DNA from: an uncultured Opitutia bacterium
GTDB taxonomy: Bacteria; Verrucomicrobiota; Verrucomicrobiia; Opitutales; CAJWYM01
Assembly (NCBI GenBank): GCA_913049555.1
Contig: CAJWYM010000030.1
Span: 1 to 41,325, forward strand
DNA: 41,325 bases
Direction: 5' to 3'
Below the pieces are notes generated by a model. The model saw only the letters and a program-made list of their open reading frames with translations, was not told where the DNA came from and made no database searches. Positions 8,445 through 17,178 of this stretch are shown here, in pieces; within the stretch, counting starts at the first letter, position 1; each line of letters opens with the position of its first letter. Both the position numbers and the translations under genes were made by a program.

Positions 8445-9035
8445 ATGAGTGTTTACCAACAAGCGAATGAAATATGGATCCAAGGGGGTTGGTTGATGGT
8501 CCCTCTAGCAATCCTAGCATTGTTTATATACTATGTAGCATTAGAAATTTATTTGCATTTAAGTTTTCATTTTATACTTAAAAAAAAGGTTTATAAGTTG
8601 AACGATTCCTCTTTGGAGTATTCCCTCTCTGAGGACCGAAAAGGAATGAGCCAATTGATCCAAAGGGATTCAAGATCTGCGAGTGAGGTCAAAAATCATT
8701 TCAGTCAGATCTACAATGAATATGTCCCAATGGTAAATCGTAAGATTCGGTTTTTGGCGATTATTATTACTACAGGTCCATTGATAGGGCTTCTCGGAAC
8801 AGTTACTGGTATGTTGTCAACTTTTGACGGAATGGTGATCAGTGAAGGCAATAAATTTAGCAATGTTGTTGAGGGGATTTCAGAAGCATTGATAACAACC
8901 CAAACAGGATTGATCATTTCCATTCCAGCAATGGTTCTTTTATCATTGATCATTCAAAAAAGAAATGCACTCGTTCGGAGTATCAATCGCCTAGAAAAAT
9001 ACAATTTAACGATTGTTTTCGCCCAAAAGGTTTAA
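8445..9035 (+). CDS. exbB: ExbB-type proton channel subunit
   Basis: A 196-residue MotA/TolQ/ExbB family protein with three predicted membrane helices: about 16-38, then 'IRFLAIIITTGPLIGLLGTV' and 'GLIISIPAMVLLSLIIQ'. It carries the conserved GPLIGLLGTVTGMLSTF and EALITTQTGLIISIPAM blocks, including the channel-lining threonines. With ExbD it forms the inner-membrane stator that energises TonB. It is fourth in a row of co-directional genes with a 22-base gap upstream and five bases to exbD. Confidence 0.92.
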   Translation: MSVYQQANEIWIQGGWLMVPLAILALFIYYVALEIYLHLSFHFILKKKVYKLNDSSLEYSLSEDRKGMSQLIQRDSRSASEVKNHFSQIYNEYVPMVNRKIRFLAIIITTGPLIGLLGTVTGMLSTFDGMVISEGNKFSNVVEGISEALITTQTGLIISIPAMVLLSLIIQKRNALVRSINRLEKYNLTIVFAQKV

Positions 9036-9040
9036 GAGTT

Positions 9041-9448
9041 ATGAAGGAACGAAAATTATTATTTTCTACAACGAACAAAGTGGATGAAATCAATATTTCT
9101 CCGCTGATTGATATTGTTTTTATTCTGTTGATTTTTTTTATTGTTACTACAGTTTTCGTTGAGGAAACAGGAGTGGAGGTTCAACGACCTCAAGCAGCAT
9201 CCGCAATCAATTTGGAAAAAAATTCGATCCTGATTGCAATCACTCAAGAAGGGAAAGTAATTTTCGGAGGCAATGAAGTTGGAATTAAAGGGGTAAGAAG
9301 TGTTGTCAGAAGATTAATAAAACAAGAGAACATGCCTGTCATTGTTCAAGCGGATAAGCTAGCATCCGTAGATCTTTATGCAAAAGTTCATGATGAGGCG
9401 ATACTTGGAGGGGCAACCTCAATCCATTTAGCAACTACAAAAAAGTAA
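9041..9448 (+). CDS. exbD: ExbD/TolR-type biopolymer transport protein
   Basis: A 135-residue protein with a short cytoplasmic N-terminus, one membrane helix (SPLIDIVFILLIFFIVTTVF) containing the essential proton-carrying aspartate (Asp24), and a periplasmic ExbD fold (about residues 50-135, ending in GGATSIHLATTKK). It is the partner of the adjacent ExbB and TonB. Length is normal for the family. Confidence 0.93.
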   Translation: MKERKLLFSTTNKVDEINISPLIDIVFILLIFFIVTTVFVEETGVEVQRPQAASAINLEKNSILIAITQEGKVIFGGNEVGIKGVRSVVRRLIKQENMPVIVQADKLASVDLYAKVHDEAILGGATSIHLATTKK

Positions 9449-9458
9449 AAGACGAAGG

Positions 9459-10124
9459 ATGGATCGAGAATTTCCAAAAGCAGGGAACCGAGCCTTTTCT
9501 ATTGTTGCCTTTTTAGGGGCGATTTTTTTGGCCACGCTACTATTTCTAGTGATCCCTTTTACTCAGTCTCTAATAGATGTTGAAAATGAAATTTCTACCA
9601 TTAGAGAGGTGATTACAATTCCGCCACCAGTTATTGACGATCTGGTTCCACCAGAGGAAATTCCTGAAGAAGTCCTGGAGGAACCCTTGCCGGAGTTAGA
9701 ACAAGAGCTGCAGGAGTTGAGTTTGAATCAATTGGAGATTTCTTTAAATCCTGGAATTGGAGATGCACTTTCTATGGGAATTAAGAGCCATAATTTGCAA
9801 ACTCAAGTAAATGTAATTGGAGATATCAAACAGATTTTTACCTTTAAAGATTTGCCACAAGCTCCGCGAAGATTAAACCTGCCCAGTTTTACTTTCCCTT
9901 CAACTCTAATTAAAAAAGGGGTAGCAGTCGGGACGGTTGTTTTACTGGTTGAAATCAATCCCAAAGGACGCGTTGAAGTATTGGAGATTCTATCATCGAC
10001 TCATAAGAGTTTAGAAGGAGTTGCTGTTTCCTTTGCCAGACGCTCGCGCTTTACAATTCCTAAAATAGATGGAGTTCCTAGAACTGTCCGGGGAAATTAT
10101 CCAGTAACTTTATGTGCACCTTAA
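9459..10124 (+). CDS. tonB: Energy transducer TonB
   Basis: A 221-residue protein with an N-terminal membrane anchor (about 13-35: AFSIVAFLGAIFLATLLFLV) and a Pro/Glu-rich periplasm-spanning segment (ITIPPPVIDDLVPPEEIPEE). The C-terminal TonB domain includes VGTVVLLVEINPKGRVEVLE and SFARRSRFTIPKIDGVPR. The spacer is shorter and more acidic than the Pro-Lys spacers of enterobacterial TonB, as in TonB2-type proteins. It should power the siderophore receptor upstream, and possibly SusC-like or other receptors elsewhere. Confidence 0.9.
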   Translation: MDREFPKAGNRAFSIVAFLGAIFLATLLFLVIPFTQSLIDVENEISTIREVITIPPPVIDDLVPPEEIPEEVLEEPLPELEQELQELSLNQLEISLNPGIGDALSMGIKSHNLQTQVNVIGDIKQIFTFKDLPQAPRRLNLPSFTFPSTLIKKGVAVGTVVLLVEINPKGRVEVLEILSSTHKSLEGVAVSFARRSRFTIPKIDGVPRTVRGNYPVTLCAP

Positions 10125-10143
10125 ATGCTTGGAAATAAATATT

Positions 10144-11496
10144 ATGAAGATCCATATTTTAACTATTTTTTTATGTATAATTCCGTTTTTAGCAATGGGC
10201 CAACCTTTCAAGCTCACGGATTCTGATCCTAAGAGTGATGAATTTAAGAAGAGATTTTTTGCTAGTTATGGAGTTCATTCAGAAATTGAGCCCACTTTGA
10301 ATCAAAAAGATCGTCCTTTTTATCAAAAAGTGTTTCCATTTCTTGAGTCAGATCCAAAAAAAGCTATTTCCATTATCGAAGAAGAGATGAGACCAGATAA
10401 AAATGCTGCGTTCGATTTTCTTATAGGAAATTTATATTATGCCCTTGAGGATTATGTTTTGGCAGAGAAAAACCTTAAGATTGCACTCCGTAAATTTCCG
10501 GATTTTAGGAGAGCTTGGAGGACATTGGCTTTGTGTTTGGTTCAACAGGAAAGATTTAAAGAATCCATTGAAAGTTGGTTGAAAGTGATTGGTTTAGGTG
10601 GAGGAGATGCTCAAAGTTATGGTTTGCTAGCCTATGCCCATTTGATTGAAGAAAAATATCACTCGGCTTTGAAAGCATATGGGATGGCAAGAATGTTTAA
10701 ACCGGACAGTCTCGACTATAAAAGAGGAGAAGCTCAATGTTTATTGATGATGGAGAGGTATCCAGACGCAATTTCTTTATATGATGAATTGATTGAGGAG
10801 AATCCTTCGATCCGAGATTTTTGGCTTTTTCAAGTAAATGCTTATATTGCAATTGAAAATCATGCATCTGCAATCTCAAACTTAGAGGTGATCCGATCTA
10901 TGCAGCTTGTGGATTGGAGTCATTTAAATTTGTTGGGTAACTTGTATTTGATCAGTGAAAATTATAATTTAGCTCTTCAGACGTACCAAGAAAGTCTCTT
11001 TTTTGCAAAAAAGGAAGACTTTAATAAGTTGCTAGAACCTATGAGAAATTTTGTAAATGCAAGTTGTTTTCAGGAGGCATACCTTTATTTTATTGAGCTT
11101 AGAAAATTAACAAAACAACCGATTCCAATTCGGGACCAAGTGGAGTTGGATATTTTATTGGCTCGAATTCAATTACAAAGCGAACAATACGGGGATGCTG
11201 TTCTAACTTTAAAGAATGTTATTGAAAAAGATCCTTTAAATGGAGTCGCTTTAATCTTACTAGGAGAGCATGCAATGAAAACTGAAAATTTCGCTCGAGC
11301 CAATATTTACTTTGAGCGCGCATCCACTATGGATGATTTTAAAGTGGATGCTTGGATTCAATTGGGACGATTGAATGTTCAACAAAGTAATTTTAAAAGA
11401 GCATTGGATTATTTGAATAAAGCCAACCGACTGAAACCAACCCAGCAACTCGAGGATTATATCGGTAAGATAAAGTCCATATTGAGTCGGATGTAA
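10144..11496 (+). CDS. TPR-repeat periplasmic protein of the Ton operon
   Basis: A 450-residue protein with a signal peptide (MKIHILTIFLCIIPFLAMG) and at least eight helical TPR-like repeats. Examples are DFLIGNLYYALEDYVLAEKN, AYAHLIEEKYHSALKAYGMA and WIQLGRLNVQQSNFKRALDY. A TPR protein closes TonB2/TtpC-type operons in Vibrio and many marine bacteria. Its task is unknown but it is probably a scaffold for the Ton machinery. The frame extends to ATG 10114 inside tonB, but the signal peptide starts at ATG 10144, which I therefore prefer. Confidence 0.85.
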   Translation: MKIHILTIFLCIIPFLAMGQPFKLTDSDPKSDEFKKRFFASYGVHSEIEPTLNQKDRPFYQKVFPFLESDPKKAISIIEEEMRPDKNAAFDFLIGNLYYALEDYVLAEKNLKIALRKFPDFRRAWRTLALCLVQQERFKESIESWLKVIGLGGGDAQSYGLLAYAHLIEEKYHSALKAYGMARMFKPDSLDYKRGEAQCLLMMERYPDAISLYDELIEENPSIRDFWLFQVNAYIAIENHASAISNLEVIRSMQLVDWSHLNLLGNLYLISENYNLALQTYQESLFFAKKEDFNKLLEPMRNFVNASCFQEAYLYFIELRKLTKQPIPIRDQVELDILLARIQLQSEQYGDAVLTLKNVIEKDPLNGVALILLGEHAMKTENFARANIYFERASTMDDFKVDAWIQLGRLNVQQSNFKRALDYLNKANRLKPTQQLEDYIGKIKSILSRM

Positions 11497-11894
11497 TTTT
11501 AACTATCAGGGCCTCTATTTTTTGATTGAGTGGATAGGACCCAGACTCAAAATGTTTGAGTCGTGTGAGGTCCATTCGAATTTTTGATTTCAATGTTCTC
11601 TTGGATCTACCAAGAATGGATTTGAATTCTTTTTGTTTTTTAAAATTATTTTATTCACACAAATGGAGTGAAATTTTAATTCTGAATGTATCTTTACAGA
11701 TTAATAGCAATTAAGGAATTATTTTCACTCCATAAAGTATCCTTGGAGGATTATTTTTTTTCTTCATTGGGTAGAACTATTCTGTAAAATTTGATAATAT
11801 AATCCCCTTTATTTTATCTAATAAAAGTTTGTTTTGAAGTCATTCTTTTAGTCTCGATTACTCAACGAATTTGTAATTATCACACAAGCACAAG
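11497..11894. other. 398-base intergenic region with hairpins, no gene
   Basis: I see no protein gene here. A hairpin GACTCAAA-ATG-TTTGAGTC lies at 11544-11562 inside a GGACC/GGTCC-like outer pairing, but no T-run follows. Further on is an 11-base inverted repeat with a 49-base loop (11663-11673 and 11723-11733), and then a small hairpin plus T-run, described separately. Confidence 0.6.
11663..11761 (+). ncRNA. Candidate structured RNA ending in a terminator-like hairpin
   Basis: ATGGAGTGAAA (11663-11673) pairs perfectly with TTTCACTCCAT (11723-11733), and adjoining AT bases could extend the stem. Six bases later a five-base stem ATCCT-TGG-AGGAT (11739-11751) is followed by TATTTTTTT. The layout, a long-range stem then a terminator-like hairpin and U-run about 130 bases before the HemS-like gene, could be a small RNA or a leader attenuator. 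No known riboswitch family is recognised. Confidence 0.25.
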
Positions 11895-12776
11895 ATGCAT
11901 TTTTATTTTGACAAACGAAATTCAAGTCCCAAAGAAAACTTGACCTTTCCAAGCGCACCAGTATCAAGACTTCGATATTGTTTTCAGACAAACGCGAACG
12001 GAGATATTCCAGTTGTTCCTGATTTTCTAACAGCGGTGAATGCCCTGCGTGATTTTCCCGAACTGTTTATTCAAACCGAGCATGTTTATGGTCAGATGTC
12101 GACCCGAATGTCTCAAGATCAATTTATGGATTGTTTGCATGAAAAAGCCCATAATTGGAACTCTAGCTTTTTTATTGATCATAACAATCTTTCAGTGGCC
12201 AATATTACAGCCAAATTGGAGTTGTGTGAATGTTGCAATTCTCCAGGTTATTTAAAATTTACTAACCCTGCAGGAAGATCCTTTTTCAAGATCTGTATTC
12301 CAGAATTCATTGAAGCTGAGGCATGGGCCAGTGCTCTTGCAAAAATAGCTGTGGTCCCTGAAGAGGACCAAGACCTCTCTAAAGTTAAAGATTTTGTTCC
12401 TTTCCATCCAAGACTCGATCCAGACCCTTCACCCTATCCTTTGACTCAGAATCAACTTATTTCCCTATTTGCAAATTCTCAATCAAAAGAAATAAAATTT
12501 AAATTTAATTTACAATCTTCAGGAATTACATTGCAGAATTCTTTATTAATCAAGAACATACAAGTGGAAAATGGCTTTATGATGTGTCAAGGATTAGGGG
12601 GCGGTTTTAATATCAGCTTGAAGGCGATTCAGAAAATTGAATACTTTATTAAAGACGGTTGTAAGACTCTCTTCTTACTCGGTCCTAGCAGAAGTATACT
12701 TTTCGAAATCAAACCAGAATCCAATTCAGTAGACACTTGGGATACTTTATTGGAAGCTGTATTAAATCACAACTAA
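11895..12776 (+). CDS. Divergent HemS/ChuS-like two-repeat protein
   Basis: A 293-residue protein with no confident family by eye, but with an internal repeat. 'LKFTNPAGRSFFKI' then 'EAWASALAKI' (about residues 120-151) parallels 'LFLLGPSRSILFEI' then 'DTWDTLLEAV' (about 259-289). This pattern, a strand pair with a central G turn ending in 'xxWxxLL', and the segment GGGFNISLKAIQKIEYF preceding it, matches the ends of the two halves of HemS/ChuS/HmuS haem-degrading proteins. The usual haem-ligand His motif between the halves is not evident. Its position directly downstream of a Ton/iron operon fits haem or iron handling. Function remains inference. Confidence 0.5.
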   Translation: MHFYFDKRNSSPKENLTFPSAPVSRLRYCFQTNANGDIPVVPDFLTAVNALRDFPELFIQTEHVYGQMSTRMSQDQFMDCLHEKAHNWNSSFFIDHNNLSVANITAKLELCECCNSPGYLKFTNPAGRSFFKICIPEFIEAEAWASALAKIAVVPEEDQDLSKVKDFVPFHPRLDPDPSPYPLTQNQLISLFANSQSKEIKFKFNLQSSGITLQNSLLIKNIQVENGFMMCQGLGGGFNISLKAIQKIEYFIKDGCKTLFLLGPSRSILFEIKPESNSVDTWDTLLEAVLNHN

Positions 12777-12777
12777 G

Positions 12778-14034
12778 ATGAATCATAACGATAATAAAAT
12801 CCCCCATATACTAATTTTGGGGGGTGGATTTGCTGGTTTAAGTGCAGCAAAGGCTCTCTCTAAATCTCCTGTAAAAATAACTTTGGTCGATCGTGAAAAT
12901 CACCACCTTTTTCAACCATTACTATATCAAGTTGCCACAGCGGGTTTGAGTGAAGCTGAAATAGCTCAACCGATTCGACATATTTTGTCCGATCAAAAAA
13001 ACTTAACGACTGTATTGAATGAAGTGGATAAAATTGATCTTCCTTCAAATGTGGTCTCTTTAAAGGATCGTGAAATAAGTTACGATTATTTAATTATAGC
13101 ATTGGGTTTAAAAACCAGTTATTTTGGCAATGACAGTTGGGGTAAATATGCCCCCGGTTTGAAAAATCTTTTTGAGGCACAAGAAATTCGTAAAAAAGTT
13201 TTGAATGCTTTCGAGTTTGCAGAAACAAGCACCAAAAGTGTCGATCTTGATTTTGTAGTTGTTGGTGGCGGTCCGACTGGAGTTGAACTTGCCGGTGCCA
13301 TTGCTGAACTTTCTAATTTCGTAATGAAGGATGAGTTTCGGAATATCGATCCGGCATCTGCAAAAATTCATTTAATTGAGGCGGGTGAGAGAATACTGCC
13401 CGCATTCAACCCAAAGCAATCTGAATATGCTAAAAAATACTTGGAGTCTTTAGGAGTGAAAGTGCACCTCAATACTATGGTTGAAGATGTGAAAGAGAAT
13501 TTAGTGGTTACTAAGGATCTTAATTTTGAAACAGATCTTATTTTTTGGGCTGCGGGTTTAGAGAGTGGGAGAGCCGCTAAAAGTATCGAAAAGGTTGCCA
13601 AAGATAGGGCGGGTCGAATTCTTGTGGAAAAAGATTTGAGTGTTCCTCAATACAAAAATGTTTTTGTTGTTGGTGATTTAGCTTCTGCCTCTGATAAAAA
13701 TAAGAAAAACATACCTGGTGTTGCACCGGCTGCTCTACAAATGGGGAATTATGTTGGGAAACAGATCATCCGAGATTTAAAGAATCATGACCGAAAGCAA
13801 TTCAAATACTTGGATAAGGGAAATATGGCAACGATCGGTCGAAGTGGAGCAGTTGCGAGTTTCAAAAGTTTGAGAATTAATGGATTTTTAGCTTGGCTGA
13901 TGTGGTTATTCGTTCACTTAATATTTCTTTTTGACATGAGAAATAGAATTACTGTTTTGACTCATTGGGTTTGGTCTTATTTCACTTGGAAAAGAGGGGC
14001 TAGAATTTTTTCTCAAAAAACCAATGTTCAATGA
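12778..14034 (+). CDS. ndh: Type II NADH:quinone oxidoreductase (NDH-2)
   Basis: A 418-residue FAD/NAD(P) oxidoreductase. The N-terminal FAD-binding dinucleotide fold is ILILGGGFAGLSAAKAL. A second Rossmann motif for NADH is at about 160-180 (DFVVVGGGPTGVELAGAIAE), and the second FAD contact is YKNVFVVGDLAS. The hydrophobic-amphipathic C-terminus (FLAWLMWLFVHLIFLFDMRN) is the membrane-docking tail of NDH-2. It transfers electrons from NADH to quinone without pumping protons. It starts one base after the preceding stop, so it may be co-transcribed with the HemS-like gene. Confidence 0.88.
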   Translation: MNHNDNKIPHILILGGGFAGLSAAKALSKSPVKITLVDRENHHLFQPLLYQVATAGLSEAEIAQPIRHILSDQKNLTTVLNEVDKIDLPSNVVSLKDREISYDYLIIALGLKTSYFGNDSWGKYAPGLKNLFEAQEIRKKVLNAFEFAETSTKSVDLDFVVVGGGPTGVELAGAIAELSNFVMKDEFRNIDPASAKIHLIEAGERILPAFNPKQSEYAKKYLESLGVKVHLNTMVEDVKENLVVTKDLNFETDLIFWAAGLESGRAAKSIEKVAKDRAGRILVEKDLSVPQYKNVFVVGDLASASDKNKKNIPGVAPAALQMGNYVGKQIIRDLKNHDRKQFKYLDKGNMATIGRSGAVASFKSLRINGFLAWLMWLFVHLIFLFDMRNRITVLTHWVWSYFTWKRGARIFSQKTNVQ

Positions 14035-14085
14035 TTTTCAACTCTCGGTTCATCCTAGCTATCAATCAATATTTTTAAAAATTTT

Positions 14086-15483
14086 ATGGAATCAAGGATA
14101 GAACACGATACGATGGGAAGCTTAAAGGTTCCTAAGGATAAATATTGGGGAGCTCAAACGCAAAGATCTATCCAAAACTTTCCTATTGGTCCGAGTGCAT
14201 CGATGCCTATTGAGGTAATTCATGCTTTTGGTTATCTTAAAAAAGCAGCAGCACTGACTAATTCTGAGCTGGGTGTTTTAGATCCGCAAAAAGCAAAATT
14301 AATTGCTAGGGCCTGTGAGGATATTATTCAAGGCAAATTGGACGATCATTTCCCATTGGTTGTTTGGCAAACGGGTTCTGGAACTCAATCCAATATGAAC
14401 GCCAACGAGGTCATAGCCAATCGTTGCCATGTATTGGAAGGCCATCTTTTAGGGGAAGGAGATCGAGCGATCCACCCCAATGATGATGTTAATAAGTCTC
14501 AATCTTCCAATGATACTTTTCCGACAGCCATGAACATATCCGCTTACAAAGTGTTGTTGGAAAGAACAATCCCCTCTCTTGAGAAGCTTTGCAATGCCCT
14601 AGCTAAGAAATCAGAGGAGCTTCGTTCAGTTATCAAAATTGGGAGAACTCATTGGATGGATGCCACGCCATTGACTTTGGGACAAGAGTTTTCAGGATAT
14701 GTTGCTCAAATTGAATTTGGTTTAAAAGCCTTGAAAAACACTTTGCCTCACCTCTCAGAGCTTGCACTCGGAGGGACTGCTGTAGGCACTGGATTGAATA
14801 CGCCGATTGGATATTCAGAGTTGGTAGCAAATAACATAGCCGCCCTGACTGGTCTACCATTTGTAACCGCTAAAAATAAATTTGAGGCCCTTGCAGCTCA
14901 TGATTCATTTGTAGAAAGCCATGGAGCTTTGAAGCAAATAGCTGTAAGTTTGATGAAGATCTCCAACGACATTCGTCTCTTAGCTTCGGGTCCTAGATCG
15001 GGCATAGGCGAGATTACAATTCCTGCAAACGAACCTGGTTCCTCTATTATGCCAGGGAAAGTCAATCCGACACAAGTAGAGGCCCTTACCATGGTTTGTG
15101 CTCAGGTTATGGGCAACGATACTACGATTACGATTGGAGGCTCCAATGGTCATTTTGAGTTGAATGTGTTCAAGCCCGTTATCATCCAATCCTTTCTTCA
15201 ATCGTCCAATTTATTGGCTGATGCCTGTCATGCATTTACAGACAACTGTGTTGTAGGGATTGAAGCCAATCTCAGTCGTATTCATGACCATTTAGAAAAT
15301 TCATTGATGCTTGTGACCGCCTTGAATCCTCATATTGGTTATGAAAATGCAGCAAAGATTGCCAAAAAAGCCTATGAAGAAAACAGCTCATTGAAGGAGG
15401 CAGCTCTTTCACTTGAACTTCTGACGGAAAAACAATTTGATGAATGGGTAATTCCAGAGAGCATGCTTGGGCCAATCCAATAG
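14086..15483 (+). CDS. fumC: Class II fumarate hydratase
   Basis: A 465-residue fumarase of the fumarase/aspartase superfamily, normal length. It contains the N-terminal [20 protein letters not shown] and [20 protein letters not shown], the [17 protein letters not shown] block, and the superfamily signature [13 protein letters not shown] bearing the catalytic serine loop. It interconverts fumarate and malate in the TCA cycle. It lies 51 bases after ndh on the same strand. Aspartate ammonia-lyase is the only realistic alternative, and the motifs favour fumarase. Confidence 0.95.
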   Translation: MESRIEHDTMGSLKVPKDKYWGAQTQRSIQNFPIGPSASMPIEVIHAFGYLKKAAALTNSELGVLDPQKAKLIARACEDIIQGKLDDHFPLVVWQTGSGTQSNMNANEVIANRCHVLEGHLLGEGDRAIHPNDDVNKSQSSNDTFPTAMNISAYKVLLERTIPSLEKLCNALAKKSEELRSVIKIGRTHWMDATPLTLGQEFSGYVAQIEFGLKALKNTLPHLSELALGGTAVGTGLNTPIGYSELVANNIAALTGLPFVTAKNKFEALAAHDSFVESHGALKQIAVSLMKISNDIRLLASGPRSGIGEITIPANEPGSSIMPGKVNPTQVEALTMVCAQVMGNDTTITIGGSNGHFELNVFKPVIIQSFLQSSNLLADACHAFTDNCVVGIEANLSRIHDHLENSLMLVTALNPHIGYENAAKIAKKAYEENSSLKEAALSLELLTEKQFDEWVIPESMLGPIQ

Positions 15484-15494
15484 GGAGCTCTTCA

Positions 15495-15719
15495 ATGCAA
15501 TCTCATTCTGAAATTTTAGATTTGCGAGAGATAAATCCTGATTTAGTGGAATTGATTATTGAGGCTCGAGCGGGTTCCGTTGATATAAATGGTTCTTTTT
15601 GGATGGTTCATGATCGAGATCCAGTCGAGCTTTATGATTTTATTTTAGATCTTGGTTTTACAATGCAAACTTTTATCTGTCCGCCCAATGCTTATCACAT
15701 TTTTATTGGGAGACAATAA
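15495..15719 (+). CDS. Small conserved-looking hypothetical protein
   Basis: A 74-residue protein starting MQSHSEILDLREINPDLVEL. ATG 15495 has GGGAG seven bases upstream, one of the better ribosome-binding sites in the window. This start is preferred to the ATG at 15444 inside fumC. The body (VDINGSFWMVHDRDPVELYD, then FICPPNAYHIFIGRQ) looks like a compact alpha/beta domain. No family recognised. It sits 11 bases after fumC and is likely co-transcribed. Confidence 0.6.
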   Translation: MQSHSEILDLREINPDLVELIIEARAGSVDINGSFWMVHDRDPVELYDFILDLGFTMQTFICPPNAYHIFIGRQ

Positions 15720-16191
15720 ACCTTTTGAATGAGTATTTTTACTTCATTTTATTAAAATTTTGAAAACCAGATTTTGATCCCTTAGAAGTCTAAAGTCGCG
15801 ATCCCTCTCAATCTTTTTTTTCGCAGTAAGAACCTTCTAAAACTGAAATATAAATCCTGATTAAAACTTTGTTTAGAAGGATTTTGTTTGTTCTATCCGC
15901 AGCATTTTCATCTGCAGCTCTTTTTATTACTTTGTCCGAAGATACCTGCTGAGTTTTGATAAAAATCCAAAGTAAAATAGTTTTCGTTGGAGAATTAATT
16001 CTTTATTCTTTAAAAATACAAAAGATTTGGTTCCACTAAAAATCGAAAAAATCCTCTTTGTTATTCAATATAAAAGGGAATGGTTCTTTTTCTAATCCTT
16101 AACAAAAGATGAAAAAGCAATGAACTATTAAAAAAGTAATTTTTTTTTAGATAGGTTTGCAAATCAAATCCATATTCTTCATAATCGGATT
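15720..16191. other. 472-base region without a clear gene
   Basis: I see no confident gene here. A 27-codon frame from TTG 15869 to TGA 15952 reads as a signal-peptide-like hydrophobic piece (RRILFVLSAAFSSAALFITL). It is probably a remnant or chance. The last 60 bases include an eight-T run before the next gene. Confidence 0.5.
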
Positions 16192-16554
16192 ATGTATGAA
16201 ATAAAAGCAGGTGTAGTAACGGGGGTTGTCTTGATTGGACTAGGATTAGTTGGATATGTGGGAAGTGGCATGCAAAGTGTCACTGCATTGATCCCCGCAT
16301 TCTTTGGAATACCTATCTTATTGGCTTCTCTTTTAGCAACAAAAAAGTTGAAGCTTGGGATGCATATTGCTGCAACCCTTGGATTGTTAGGAGCGATTGC
16401 TCCATTGGGAAGAATCATTCCGAAAACTATGAAGGGAGAATTTGAGCTTACTCTCGCAAGTTCCTCCATGATCCTCATGGCCTTGACTTGTCTTGTATTT
16501 GTGGTTGTCTGTATCAAATCATTTAGGGATGCTCGTAAGAATAGAGAATCCTGA
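16192..16554 (+). CDS. Small four-helix integral membrane protein
   Basis: A 120-residue protein predicted to cross the membrane four times: about residues 4-24, 30-49, 55-75 and 90-108. The helices are separated by short charged loops (ATKKLKLG, PKTMKGEFE) and it ends in a basic tail (SFRDARKNRES). No enzyme motif is present. Similar small glycine-rich four-helix proteins are widespread in marine bacteria without known function. It appears to be a single-gene transcript, closed by the intrinsic terminator about 50 bases downstream. Confidence 0.7.
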   Translation: MYEIKAGVVTGVVLIGLGLVGYVGSGMQSVTALIPAFFGIPILLASLLATKKLKLGMHIAATLGLLGAIAPLGRIIPKTMKGEFELTLASSSMILMALTCLVFVVVCIKSFRDARKNRES

Positions 16555-16602
16555 AAATAACTTTACTCACGCCTAAGTTTTACATTCAAATTTGACTTTC
16601 TA

Positions 16603-16788
16603 TTGCGCTCCAATGTTTACATTGGGAGCGTTTTTTTGTCACTTCTTGTCCCATTTCCTATCATTCATTTTTACTGGACTTCCCAGTCCTATCAACTCTT
16701 TGCGGATTTCGTAGTGGATGTGAAGAATATGGAGTTTATTAATGTGGAGGGCCAAGACTATGATCTCTATTACCTCTATCACAAATAG
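16603..16788 (+). other. Doubtful 61-codon open frame starting inside a terminator
   Basis: A TTG-initiated frame reads through the terminator hairpin above, so its first 12 or so codons cannot be a normal gene start. The 3' half (FADFVVDVKNMEFINVEGQD, then YDLYYLYHK) has protein-like composition and could be the tail of a decayed gene. There is no ATG in frame before it. Confidence 0.2.
16605..16637 (+). terminator. Rho-independent terminator
   Basis: CGCTCCAATG (from 16606) pairs with CATTGGGAGCG (to 16630) with a single bulged G and a four-base TTTA loop. Seven T (16631-16637) follow. This is the best intrinsic terminator in the window and ends the membrane-protein gene. Confidence 0.85.
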
Positions 16789-17178
16789 CTTCAAAAGGTT
16801 AGATTTTGGATTTATTCATCGGTTTCATTCTTTTTTCCCTTTCTTTAGAACCAATAAGAAATCTTGATTTCAAAGCTTTCCATTAGAATAGTTTTCTAAA
16901 ATTTGAAATTTAGAGGTCAGGATTTGATGTATCCATTTTCATTCTTTCACTATTTCTACTATTGTATGACATAGATACCTAAAATACTAGATTTGTGTTT
17001 TATTGTCCTACTTTTCTACAGTATTCATGAGTGAGATTTCTCATTTTAAAACTTTTGACTTTATACCCCTAACATCCATGGAATTTCTTCAATAATAAAT
17101 ATCTCAATATTTTAAGAATATAACTCATTAAAAAATCGAGAATTGAATGTAATATAATTTCAATTTGCTTTTGTCTAA
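16789..17178. other. 390-base AT-rich region, no gene seen
   Basis: Contains no open frame that I can support. Its only notable element is a copy of the 12-mer AAATATCTCAAT at 17097-17108, listed separately. Confidence 0.5.
17095..17114 (+). promoter_or_regulatory. Copy of the AAATATCTCAAT motif (weaker flank)
   Basis: The 12-base core at 17097-17108 is identical to those before the regulator, sulfatase operon and beta-mannosidase. The 3' flank diverges (ATTTTA rather than TWATAA). It lies about 70 bases before the prepilin-like pseudogene and may be a remnant or coincidental site. Confidence 0.3.

Noticed and set aside
16603-16788. A 61-codon frame annotated as a possible small membrane protein
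   Set aside because: Its TTG start and first dozen codons lie inside a convincing rho-independent terminator hairpin and T-run. At most its 3' half is a remnant.
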